Of a stretch of DNA of 64,000 nt, positions 17,337 through 25,654 are shown piece by piece. The position numbers and the translations under genes are program-made. The stretch is from positions 1,477,336 to 1,541,335 of the forward strand of contig NZ_JAJTUT010000001.1 of assembly GCF_022399565.1 (NCBI RefSeq), given 5' to 3'. This DNA is from Flavobacterium algicola. Lineage in GTDB: Bacteria; Bacteroidota; Bacteroidia; Flavobacteriales; Flavobacteriaceae. The first letter of the stretch is position 1. Each line of letters opens with the position of its first letter. A model generated the notes under the pieces. The model was not told the origin of the DNA, searched no databases, and saw nothing but the letters and a program-made list of their open reading frames with translations.

Positions 17337-19554
17337 CGCCCTATTAGCATTAGTTTACGGTACTATTTATGCTTGCGGAGGCGGTGGTGATTGGGGATGG
17401 TCATTTGATTCCAATTTTACACCCGAAACTTTTGTCGATCAGTCTTATCGATCACTATTTTTGTCCACCGATATATTTTATGGTGATGGTTTTGACAATA
17501 AGCATAATTCTAGATTTAATGACGAAATCGTACAAGATTGGTCTGCGTATTTAAAAGGAGTAGCGACAACGGAAGATGTACATTATTTTTTGATCGATTC
17601 TAGTGCAATTGCGGTCAAGGAACTAAATACATTTTACAGAAACAAGAGGTCAAGTGATGCTGTTGAAAAGTGGAAAAACAAAGTCGATTTAAAAAATAGT
17701 CGCTTTACAGAATTTGTGCAGTTTTTGTATTTGGCACAAGAACTAGAATCTGTTTCTATAAACAATGATTATTGGTCCTATGAACCAGTTGTTAACAAAG
17801 TATATAAAGGTCATAGATTAGTTCCTGCGCTCATAAAAAAATATAATTCTGTAACAGATTCTTTCTTGAAAAACAGGTATTGGTTTCAAATTGTCAAAAC
17901 CTATTTTTATAGTGATGATTACAAAAACACAATTAATTTTTTTCAATCAACTGCCGATAAAACGCCAAAAAATGTCTTGTACTACAGAGCCCTTTCTTAT
18001 GTAGCTGGAGTGAATTATAAGCAAAAGCAATATGCTTTGTCCAACTATCAATTTAGTCAAGTATTTGATCAGTGTCCACCTATGCGCGTAGTGACAGCCT
18101 ACTGCTTCCGTCCGCAGGAAGAGGCCGATTGGCAACAATCTTTGGCAATGGCAAAAAACAATGACGAAAAAGTTGCTTTATGGGCACTTTCAGGATATTA
18201 TACAAATGAAGAAAAATCAATTGAGAAGATCTATGAGCTCAATCCCAAGAGCGAACATTTGGATTATCTTTTAACGCGATTGGTTAACCGTTTAGAATTA
18301 AAGACAAATAAATCCTTTGAAAAAATTACTGTTTCTGAAAATAAGAAGAGTACAAAAGATAGTTTGACTTCTTCAAGTACTAACCTTGTATTTAAAATTA
18401 CAGATGAAGGCAAAGTAAAAAACGAATTTTTGTGGAATACAGCAGCTGGCTATTTGGCTACACTAAAATCAGATTACAAAAAATCAGATTCCTATTATAA
18501 AAGAGCTGAAAAGTATTCGACCAACACTCCGCTAGCAATCAATCAACTGCGATTATTAAAATTCGTTAATAGTCTTAGTAAAGTAAATAATGTGTCAGAC
18601 CTCAAAAAGGCTGATCTTAGTAAGGAGCTGAATTGGTTGTACTTTGAAATTTATAATTTGGAGATAGCCGATTTTAGATTTGAAAATGCCATCAATTGGA
18701 GTAAGACCTATATTTCTACTTTGTTCAAAGCAGATAAAAATCAGGTTTTTTCAGAACTGTTTGTGCGTACAACAGATTTCTATGATAAAGAAAATAATTT
18801 GAGAGCGATGAAAACTTTCTTGGATAAAAGCAACAAATCTGATTTTGAATTGATTGCTGAGAAGGTTTATGATGTTCATTCATCTGACATTTTAGAATAC
18901 GAAGCTATAAGGGCTGCCTTTTCGAATAAAATCCCAGAAGCAATTCAATTGATGCAACAGGCTGGTCCTGCACAAAACTATACTTTGCTCGGAAATCCAT
19001 TTAATGGTACTATTAAGGATTGTCATGATTGCGATCATATTGCGAAACAAAGTAAAAAATATTCTAAGCTTGATTTATTAAATACTATGAATCTTATGCA
19101 AGATAAGTTGGCTGCAAATGAAGAGGTTTATTCGAACGCGCTACTTCTCGGAAATGCATTTTATAATATGTCCCATTACGGAAATGCAAGGGTATTTTAT
19201 GAATCGAATATTATTGGTTATGGTTTCAGTGAATTCGATTTTAGGGACAAAATGCGCGGAATGTTAACCAATACTACACAGTCAAAATTGTACTATAAAA
19301 AAGCGCTTTCGGCTGCCACTACTGATGAGCAAAGAGCAAAATGCCATTACTTATTGTCTAAATGTGAGCGAAATGATTATTACAATCTTAAATATAAAGA
19401 TGCAGAAAATTACTGGGACAGACGTAACGATGGCATAAATTTCCTCGCTTGGAAAGGTTTTAACGAATTATACTCCAACTATTCGGATACAAAATATTAC
19501 CAAGAAGTTATTACAGAATGTGGTTATTTTGATAGTTATGTAAGACAACAATAG
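17296..19554 (+). CDS. Large exported helical-repeat protein, unknown function, 752 aa
   Basis: The product begins with a signal peptide (KKLLVVFSALLALVYGTIYACGGGG) ending in an Ala-Cys followed by glycines, so it is exported and may be a lipoprotein. The mature part is mostly helical, with TPR-like segments (VLYYRALSYVAGVNYKQKQY near residue 225, and YFYSDDYKN and YYKRAEKY elsewhere). A small Cys/His cluster DCHDCDHIAKQ lies near residue 575. It overlaps the upstream lipoprotein gene by 41 bases, which implies a shared role. I do not recognise the family. Function is unknown; a scaffold or partner protein in the envelope is a guess. Confidence 0.75.
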   Translation: MKKTSLKKLLVVFSALLALVYGTIYACGGGGDWGWSFDSNFTPETFVDQSYRSLFLSTDIFYGDGFDNKHNSRFNDEIVQDWSAYLKGVATTEDVHYFLIDSSAIAVKELNTFYRNKRSSDAVEKWKNKVDLKNSRFTEFVQFLYLAQELESVSINNDYWSYEPVVNKVYKGHRLVPALIKKYNSVTDSFLKNRYWFQIVKTYFYSDDYKNTINFFQSTADKTPKNVLYYRALSYVAGVNYKQKQYALSNYQFSQVFDQCPPMRVVTAYCFRPQEEADWQQSLAMAKNNDEKVALWALSGYYTNEEKSIEKIYELNPKSEHLDYLLTRLVNRLELKTNKSFEKITVSENKKSTKDSLTSSSTNLVFKITDEGKVKNEFLWNTAAGYLATLKSDYKKSDSYYKRAEKYSTNTPLAINQLRLLKFVNSLSKVNNVSDLKKADLSKELNWLYFEIYNLEIADFRFENAINWSKTYISTLFKADKNQVFSELFVRTTDFYDKENNLRAMKTFLDKSNKSDFELIAEKVYDVHSSDILEYEAIRAAFSNKIPEAIQLMQQAGPAQNYTLLGNPFNGTIKDCHDCDHIAKQSKKYSKLDLLNTMNLMQDKLAANEEVYSNALLLGNAFYNMSHYGNARVFYESNIIGYGFSEFDFRDKMRGMLTNTTQSKLYYKKALSAATTDEQRAKCHYLLSKCERNDYYNLKYKDAENYWDRRNDGINFLAWKGFNELYSNYSDTKYYQEVITECGYFDSYVRQQ

Positions 19555-19568
19555 ATAAGTAGTACAAA

Positions 19569-20249
19569 CTACTGAGCCATTGCCATACAAACTATGCTTA
19601 TTTTGGCACCGGGTATTTTCTGCAGGGCGCGACAGCAGGATTCTAATGTTGCGCCTGTAGTAAGTACATCATCGACAAGCAAAAAGTGTTTGTGGTGTTC
19701 CCTATCTGAATAAACAACATCAAATGCATCCTGAATAGCATCTGATCTGCCTAGTAAATTTTTCTTAGACTGTGTTTTGGTATATTTTGTTCGAAATAAA
19801 AGCTTTTCATTACATTCAATTTGTAGTCCTTTGGACAATGTTTGAGCAAATGAGTGCACTTGATTATAGCCTCTTGATTTTAATTTCTTGGGGTGTAGCG
19901 GTACAGGTATAATATAGTCGGCATCCTTTAGAGCTGTAATTTTTTTCAAATCTACTAGATACCATTCGGCTATCAACACGCCGATTTCTTCGTGACCTCG
20001 ATATTTTAAATTGTGTATCAATTCTTGTACGATTCCTTTTTTATGAAAATAGAATAAGGTCGAAGCATGCTGGAGATCAATTCGTCCATAAAATTTTCCC
20101 ATTGCTTCATTTTCGTGTAACAAATGATGGTTGGTTAGCGGAATTTCATGACGACAAATCGTGCAAATTATTTTCTCATTTGGCAATAGCAAGTTTTTAC
20201 ATCCCGTGCAAATAGGTGGAAAAAATAGATTTATAACTGATTTTAGCAT
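19569..20249 (-). CDS. comF: ComF family phosphoribosyltransferase-like protein
   Basis: A 226-residue ComF protein, linked in other bacteria to DNA uptake. The N-terminus carries a CxxC...CxxC zinc-finger-like motif (CTGCKNLLL, CTICRHEIP). The C-terminus has the PRPP-binding loop LLVDDVLTTGATLESC, and the middle has the family segment PVPLHPKKLKSRGYNQ. It converges on the gene ending at 19554. Role in competence is not shown here; the family assignment is firm. Confidence 0.93.
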   Translation of the reverse strand: MLKSVINLFFPPICTGCKNLLLPNEKIICTICRHEIPLTNHHLLHENEAMGKFYGRIDLQHASTLFYFHKKGIVQELIHNLKYRGHEEIGVLIAEWYLVDLKKITALKDADYIIPVPLHPKKLKSRGYNQVHSFAQTLSKGLQIECNEKLLFRTKYTKTQSKKNLLGRSDAIQDAFDVVYSDREHHKHFLLVDDVLTTGATLESCCRALQKIPGAKISIVCMAMAQ

Positions 20250-20331
20250 GAAGGAAGCAATTAATTTATAAAAATATGAAAATCAGGCATTCAATCTTTA
20301 ACAATTTTCTTTTTTTTCAGTACACTTTTTA

Positions 20332-20339
20332 TATTTTTG
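20332..20339 (+). promoter_or_regulatory. -7 promoter element of glyS, very close to the start codon
   Basis: TATTTTTG fits TAnnTTTG and ends only 4 bases before the ATG at 20344. If used, the transcript would be leaderless or nearly so. No -33 TTG is seen, so confidence is low. Confidence 0.35.
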
Positions 20340-20343
20340 CATC

Positions 20344-21882
20344 ATGGCAAAACAAGAAGATATTTTTAAGAATGTAGTTTCGCATGCAAAAGAGTACGGT
20401 TTTATTTTTCCGTCAAGCGAAGTTTACGATGGTTTAAGTGCAGTATATGATTACGCACAAAATGGTGTTGAATTGAAAAAGAACATCCGTGAATATTGGT
20501 GGAAATCCATGGTTCAAATGAATGATAATATTGTAGGACTTGATGCTGCAATATTAATGCATCCAACTACTTGGAAAGCTTCTGGTCACGTAGATGCTTT
20601 TAATGATCCATTAATTGACAATAAAGATTCAAAAAAAAGATATAGAGCAGATGTATTAGTAGAAGATTATGCTGAAAAGCTTAATGTAAAGGCTAAGAAA
20701 GAAATCGAAAAAGCGAGAACTCGTTTTGGTGATGCTTTTAATGAACAAGAGTTTATTACTACAAATCCCCGAGTAGTTGAATATTTGGCCAAAGAAAGAG
20801 AAATTCTCGAAAGGCTTGCAAAAGGGATGAGCGAAGATCTCGCAGATGTAAAAGCATTAATCGAAGAATTAGAAATCGCTGATCCTGAAACAGGTTCTAG
20901 AAACTGGACTGACGTTAAGCAATTTAATTTGATGTTTGGAACAAAACTAGGAGCGTCTGCAGATTCTGCAATGGACTTGTATTTACGTCCAGAGACGGCG
21001 CAAGGTATTTTTGTTAATTTTGTAAACGTGCAAAAATCAGGAAGAATGAAAGTTCCTTTTGGTATTGCTCAAACGGGTAAGGCCTTTAGAAACGAAATTG
21101 TGGCTAGACAGTTCATTTTCCGTATGCGTGAGTTTGAACAAATGGAAATGCAATTTTTTGTACGACCAGGAGATGAAATGCAGCACTACGAACACTGGAA
21201 GGAAGCAAGACTTAAATGGCATTTGTCATTGGGCTTGGGTCAAGAAAATTATCGTTTTCACGATCACGAAAAATTAGCTCACTATGCTAATGCAGCAGCC
21301 GATATCGAATTTAATTTTCCATTTGGTTTCAAAGAACTAGAAGGGATTCACTCTCGCACTGATTTTGATTTAAAAGCACACGAACAACACTCGGGAAGAA
21401 AACTACAGTATTTTGATGCTGAATTAAATAAAAATTATGTTCCTTATGTGGTTGAAACATCGTTAGGTTTAGACAGAATGTTCCTTGCTGTATTTGCTAC
21501 ATCGTTAAAAGAAGAAGTTTTAGAAGACGGATCTAGTAGAACTGTATTGAAACTTCCAGCGGTTTTGGCTCCAACCAAAGCGGCGGTTTTACCATTGGTA
21601 AAAAAGGATGGTTTACCAGATATAGCACACCAAATTATCGAGGAGTTGAAATGGGACTTCAATGTTACCTATGATGAGAAGGATGCTGTAGGGCGTCGTT
21701 ATAGAAGACAAGATGCACTAGGTACTCCTTTCTGTATTACAGTCGATCATCAAACTATCGAAGATCAAACGGTAACGATACGTCATAGAGATACAATGAA
21801 ACAAGATCGCGTAGCTATTGCTGATCTAAAATCAATTATTGAAAATGAAGTTTCAATGAAAAATTGGTTAATGAAAATGTAA
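20344..21882 (+). CDS. glyS: Glycyl-tRNA synthetase, single-chain dimeric type
   Basis: A 512-residue class II synthetase of the eukaryote/archaea-like homodimer type, not the alpha/beta GlyQS. Motif 2 is GKAFRNEIVARQFIFRMREFEQMEMQFF-like, with FRMREFEQ visible. Motif 3 is ETSLGLDRMFLAVFA. The C-terminal anticodon-binding domain contains YRRQDALGTPFCITVD. The N-terminal GFIFPSSEVYDGLSAVYDYAQNG is diagnostic. It is followed by a good terminator, so the gene is transcribed alone. Confidence 0.96.
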   Translation: MAKQEDIFKNVVSHAKEYGFIFPSSEVYDGLSAVYDYAQNGVELKKNIREYWWKSMVQMNDNIVGLDAAILMHPTTWKASGHVDAFNDPLIDNKDSKKRYRADVLVEDYAEKLNVKAKKEIEKARTRFGDAFNEQEFITTNPRVVEYLAKEREILERLAKGMSEDLADVKALIEELEIADPETGSRNWTDVKQFNLMFGTKLGASADSAMDLYLRPETAQGIFVNFVNVQKSGRMKVPFGIAQTGKAFRNEIVARQFIFRMREFEQMEMQFFVRPGDEMQHYEHWKEARLKWHLSLGLGQENYRFHDHEKLAHYANAAADIEFNFPFGFKELEGIHSRTDFDLKAHEQHSGRKLQYFDAELNKNYVPYVVETSLGLDRMFLAVFATSLKEEVLEDGSSRTVLKLPAVLAPTKAAVLPLVKKDGLPDIAHQIIEELKWDFNVTYDEKDAVGRRYRRQDALGTPFCITVDHQTIEDQTVTIRHRDTMKQDRVAIADLKSIIENEVSMKNWLMKM

Positions 21883-21901
21883 TAATTTTTCTAATGAATT
21901 T

Positions 21902-21934
21902 AAAAGGCTTTCCATTATGGAGAGCCTTTTTTTA
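21902..21934 (+). terminator. Terminator of glyS
   Basis: Stem aaaaggctttcc / ggagagcctttt with one G-U pair (21902-21913 and 21919-21930) and a T-run. Confidence 0.85.
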
Positions 21935-22210
21935 TTTGTTCAATTATGTAAGAAAAAAATTAGAATTATAAATAGTGCTACAGCGATTTCGTGCAGTTGA
22001 ACAGTTTTATTTGTATTATAGCGTCTAATTATAGTAATTAGTTACTTTGTTGTGTGGACAACTCTAATCAGATGAGTTAAATGTTTATTTTTAACTTGTT
22101 CAAATCTGTTTTTTAGCTAAAAAAAATAAAAGAGTTGTATTAATCAAGTGTTATAGCGTTACATTAATATAGGAAGAGCATACTGATGCTCATTTAGGGA
22201 AATACCACAA
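21935..22210 (+). other. Leader region of the LytTR regulator gene
   Basis: AT-rich, with no gene. A 6-bp hairpin (gagcat 22176-22181, atgctc 22186-22191) sits 19 bases before the start codon and could affect translation. No TAnnTTTG promoter element was found at a useful position. Confidence 0.35.
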
Positions 22211-23035
22211 ATGAAGTATTCATACATTATCATTGACGACAATCACGAGAGTACTAAAGAAACGAAAAAAATCGCTGATGGTTTTTGTGAGCTTAATTGT
22301 TTAGGTCTTGCTGGTAATTACTTTGATGGATTAAATTTAACCTTAGAGAAAAAGCCTGATATAATTTTTCTCGAAATAAATCCCAAAAATGAGGAAAGTA
22401 ATTTATCATTAGAAATAATTAACCCAATACATCATTTCTTAAAGATTGTACCCAAAATTGTAGTAACAACATCTAATAAAGATTTAGCCTTTGAAGCAAT
22501 CCAATATGATGTATTAGATTATGTTTTAAAACCTGTTACTCGATTTCACTTAAATAAGATAGTTTCAAAATTAAATAAAATTAAAGAAGCTCAACGACTA
22601 GCAAATTCTATTGACGGAGAATATGGCCAAGCAAAAGAATATAGGAGCGCAGAAGATGATGATGCGATGCTAGGTCACGCAAAGAAGCCACTTATGCTAT
22701 GTATAAAATCATATGGTGATTATAGATATATTGATTCGAGGGATATAACTTATTTTCAAGCAGACAATAATTCTACAGATATTCATTTGAACAATGGCGA
22801 AATGATTACTGCTTTTAAGACATTAAAATATTTTGAAGGATTGTTGTCTTATCCATTTGTGCGTATTCATAATAGCTATATAGTTAATAGCGACTGTATT
22901 TCTCGCATTCATACAGGAAATACAGTTTGTTATATAAAAAACACAACAATAAAACTACCCTTTTCAAAATCCTACAAGGTAAATATTGACTTTATTATTT
23001 GGCAAATTGCCAGTGGTAATTACCTAGAAATCTAA
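22211..23035 (+). CDS. LytTR-family response regulator with degenerate receiver
   Basis: A 274-residue DNA-binding regulator. The receiver (residues 1-120) keeps the acidic pair D9/D10, the Thr pair (VVTTSN) and the Lys in DYVLKPV. The phospho-acceptor position has Glu (E55 in IIFLEINPK) instead of Asp, so normal phosphorylation looks impossible and Glu may mimic an active state. The LytTR domain (about 165-274) has IDSRDITYFQADNNSTDIHL and the FVRIHNSYIVN core. It is followed by the small repeat-protein gene and a two-component pair, which are possible targets or partners. Confidence 0.9.
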   Translation: MKYSYIIIDDNHESTKETKKIADGFCELNCLGLAGNYFDGLNLTLEKKPDIIFLEINPKNEESNLSLEIINPIHHFLKIVPKIVVTTSNKDLAFEAIQYDVLDYVLKPVTRFHLNKIVSKLNKIKEAQRLANSIDGEYGQAKEYRSAEDDDAMLGHAKKPLMLCIKSYGDYRYIDSRDITYFQADNNSTDIHLNNGEMITAFKTLKYFEGLLSYPFVRIHNSYIVNSDCISRIHTGNTVCYIKNTTIKLPFSKSYKVNIDFIIWQIASGNYLEI

Positions 23036-23213
23036 ATTCCGTCCATCTACCAAGATTTCATATCCATTCACTATCAAACAAGTATATTCTACCATTAACA
23101 TCATTAAATTGCTGATTTATAATGCATTCCTATGTAGTTTTACATCAAGATAAAGCAACAAACGCCCAACTCTTATAACATGTAAAACAATATAAACATA
23201 TAAAACTCAAATT

Positions 23214-23516
23214 ATGAAAAAGTCAATTTTAGTATCAGGATTATTCTCGTTAGTAATGGTTTTAACTTCATTTACAACAGTAGAAACAGTAAGCAATGTA
23301 GGTGGAAATAATGTTGAAGTTACAGGATCTGGAGCGGTCAACTCTAAGAAATTTGATGTTACAGGATCAGGGGCAGTCAACTCTAAAAAGTTTGACGTTA
23401 CAGGGTCAGGAGCAGTTAATTCTAAGAAATTTGATGTTACAGGGTCAGGTGCAGTTAACTCTAAAAAGTTTGATGTTACAGGATCTGGAGCAGTTAATTC
23501 TAAAAAATTCGATTAA
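23214..23516 (+). CDS. Small exported protein of five 13-residue repeats
   Basis: A 100-residue protein with a signal peptide (KKSILVSGLFSLVMVLTSFTTVET) and a mature part of 10-12 residues followed by five nearly identical repeats VTGSGAVNSKKFD, ending at the stop. Gly/Ser/Val alternation suggests beta-strand stacking. It could be a surface, matrix or fibre-forming peptide; that is inference. The DNA repeats vary only at third positions, so the protein sequence is under selection or recently expanded. A strong terminator follows. No homologue is recalled. Confidence 0.75.
   Translation: MKKSILVSGLFSLVMVLTSFTTVETVSNVGGNNVEVTGSGAVNSKKFDVTGSGAVNSKKFDVTGSGAVNSKKFDVTGSGAVNSKKFDVTGSGAVNSKKFD
23319..23513 (+). 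repeat. Five 39-bp coding tandem repeats
   Basis: Five in-frame units of exactly 39 bases, each encoding VTGSGAVNSKKFD, fill the 3' part of the small exported protein gene. Differences between units are silent (for example GGATCT/GGATCA/GGGTCA for the Gly-Ser pair). Confidence 0.9.
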
Positions 23517-23528
23517 AAGAATATAACG

Positions 23529-23568
23529 CATAAAAAAAGGCTGTCAATTATGACAGCCTTTTTTTATG
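23529..23568 (+). terminator. Terminator of the small repeat-protein gene
   Basis: An 18-bp perfect stem (23529-23546 and 23551-23568, core aggctgtca / tgacagcct) with a four-base loop and a T-run inside the right arm. Confidence 0.9.
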
Positions 23569-23586
23569 CCCGTTCATTTTATTTAG

Positions 23587-23609
23587 TATTTTTGATTCAA
23601 ATCAAAAAT
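23587..23609 (+). promoter_or_regulatory. -7 element overlapped by a 9-bp palindrome (possible operator)
   Basis: TATTTTTG (23587-23594) fits TAnnTTTG. It is overlapped by a perfect inverted repeat atttttgat / atcaaaaat (23588-23596 and 23601-23609). The second arm ends 4 bases before the TTG start codon. A dimeric repressor or a 5' hairpin would both explain the symmetry. Confidence 0.45.
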
Positions 23610-23613
23610 CCAT

Positions 23614-25650
23614 TTGAAAAATATTACTATAGCTTTCTTTTTAATACTTCTTATTAGTTGCTCTAAGAAAAAGCCGTCCTATCAATTTAAAAGTACTTCA
23701 CTTGACAGTTTGACCAATTATTTTGATCTAGCAAATGATGAAAGTATTTCAAGAATTAAAAGATTTAAATTTACAGAGAAAGCTTTCGATATTGTCATGA
23801 ATCTCGAGAATGATTCTTTGAGTAGAGTTTATTTAGTACGAGTTGCTAATCGATACTTTAATATAAATAAGCTTGAAAATTATGAAAAGACAGTACGTAT
23901 TCTAATTGAAAAATCTAAAGAAGCAGAGGATACACTTTACTTAGCAAAAGCATATTCATACTTAGGTGATTATTATGGTGGTAGCTCAAAGCAAGATAGC
24001 GCATACAGCTATTACTTTAAAGCCGAAAAATTGTTTGTACGAGTAAATGATTCATACAATCTAGGAAGAGTTAGGTTTAGTAAAGCGCACTTGCAGTACA
24101 ATCAAAGTGATTATTTGGGAAGTGAAATAGCCGTGTTCAATGCTCTCCGTGCTGTGAAAGGCAAAAACGGGAGAGAATTGACATTTGATTGTTATAATTT
24201 ACTAGGTATTCTTTACAACGATCTTGGAGAATATGATAAAGCAATAGAATATAATGCAAAGGCGTTTGCAATTATAGATGATAATGTAAATGATCCAGCT
24301 GCACAACCAAGGGCAATGTCTTTAAACAATATGGGATTGGTCTATCAAACCATGAAAAACCATAAGAAAGCAATTGAATATTTTGAGAGGGGTCTGATGC
24401 AGGAAAACCTACTTGTAAATCAGCCTTCTGTTTATGCGATGCTTCTCGACAACTTAGCTTACTCCAAACTTAAAGACGGACAATTACGTGACTTACCTGA
24501 TCTGTTTTATAAATCTCTCGAAATCAGGAATAAATTAGATTTAGAGATCGGAGTAATAGTAAATGAAATTCATCTTTCAGAATATTATGCAGTTCAGAAA
24601 GATACTTTAAGAGCTGTGATGCTTGGAGAAAAAGCGTTAAAAACTGCTAGAAGATCTAATAATAAACGTTTTCAACTTGCACCACTAAAACAACTTGCAT
24701 TATTGCAACCCAAAAATGCAGCAGAATATACTTCAGAATATTTACATATCAACGACAGTCTGCAAAAAGCAGAACGTTCTATTGGGAATAAGTTTACCCG
24801 CATTGAATACGAGACTGATAAAATAAAAGGAGAATATTCGACTCTTGAACTTAAGAATCGTAATTTAATTTACCTCTTCGGCTTCTTTACAATTATAGCG
24901 TTGTTTTTGTATATCGTAAAATCGCAAGGAACAAAACACAAAGTCCTTCTATACAAGCAACAGCAACAACAAGCAAATGAATACATCTATAACTTGATTA
25001 TCAATCAACAAAACATGATTGATGCCAGTCGAGTAATGGAAAAAAAGCGCGTTGCTCAAGAACTGCACGACGGTGTGTTGGGAAGAATGTTTGGTGTAAG
25101 AATGAATCTTGAAGGGTTAAATAGTTTTAATGATGATCTCGCTATATCGCAAAGAAAAGAGTATATTGTTGAATTAAAAAAGATAGAACAAGACATTCGT
25201 GAAATTTCTCATGAGATGAATAGGGAAAAATCGGAATTAATTAATAACTTCGTAGCGATTGTTGATAATTTATTTGAGGAACAGCGAAAAACTTTTCCAA
25301 CAAAATTAATCTCAAAAATCGATCGTACAATTCACTGGGATAATTTGACCAACTTAATTAAAGTTAATCTGTTTCGAATTATTCAAGAATCTCTTCAAAA
25401 TTGTAATAAATATGCTAAAGCAAAAACTATTAAAATTGAATTACTAAAAATCAATGGTAATATAAGTTTGGAAATAGCAGACGATGGTACAGGATTTAAT
25501 ACAAAAATGAAGAAAAAAGGAATCGGATTAGATAATATGATTTCAAGAGCCAAAGAATGTCAAGGCGATTTACATGTAATGTCGAATAAGAGTATAGGTA
25601 CAAAAATTACAGTTATAATACCACTAGAACAAAAACAAATACCAGAATAA
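23614..25650 (+). CDS. TPR-containing sensor histidine kinase (HisKA_3 type), lipoprotein-like
   Basis: A 678-residue sensor kinase. The start is TTG at 23614, chosen because it gives the signal FFLILLISC with lipobox LISC. Residues 60-400 are TPR repeats in the periplasm (for example DCYNLLGILYNDLGEYDKAIEYNAKA). One membrane segment follows (LIYLFGFFTIIALFLYIV). The cytoplasmic kinase has the phospho-His motif KRVAQELHDGVLGRMFGVR, an N box (FRIIQESLQNCNKYAKAK) and G boxes (ADDGTGFN, GIGLDNM). The cognate response regulator starts 4 bases after its stop. Having both a lipobox and a membrane segment is unusual but typical of this Bacteroidetes kinase class. Confidence 0.9.
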   Translation: MKNITIAFFLILLISCSKKKPSYQFKSTSLDSLTNYFDLANDESISRIKRFKFTEKAFDIVMNLENDSLSRVYLVRVANRYFNINKLENYEKTVRILIEKSKEAEDTLYLAKAYSYLGDYYGGSSKQDSAYSYYFKAEKLFVRVNDSYNLGRVRFSKAHLQYNQSDYLGSEIAVFNALRAVKGKNGRELTFDCYNLLGILYNDLGEYDKAIEYNAKAFAIIDDNVNDPAAQPRAMSLNNMGLVYQTMKNHKKAIEYFERGLMQENLLVNQPSVYAMLLDNLAYSKLKDGQLRDLPDLFYKSLEIRNKLDLEIGVIVNEIHLSEYYAVQKDTLRAVMLGEKALKTARRSNNKRFQLAPLKQLALLQPKNAAEYTSEYLHINDSLQKAERSIGNKFTRIEYETDKIKGEYSTLELKNRNLIYLFGFFTIIALFLYIVKSQGTKHKVLLYKQQQQQANEYIYNLIINQQNMIDASRVMEKKRVAQELHDGVLGRMFGVRMNLEGLNSFNDDLAISQRKEYIVELKKIEQDIREISHEMNREKSELINNFVAIVDNLFEEQRKTFPTKLISKIDRTIHWDNLTNLIKVNLFRIIQESLQNCNKYAKAKTIKIELLKINGNISLEIADDGTGFNTKMKKKGIGLDNMISRAKECQGDLHVMSNKSIGTKITVIIPLEQKQIPE

Positions 25651-25654
25651 AAAG

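Noticed and set aside
23302..23526. A 74-aa plus-strand frame of Leu/Gln/Arg-rich repeats
   Set aside because: It is the shifted frame of the 39-bp repeat gene, has no signal peptide and no independent start context.
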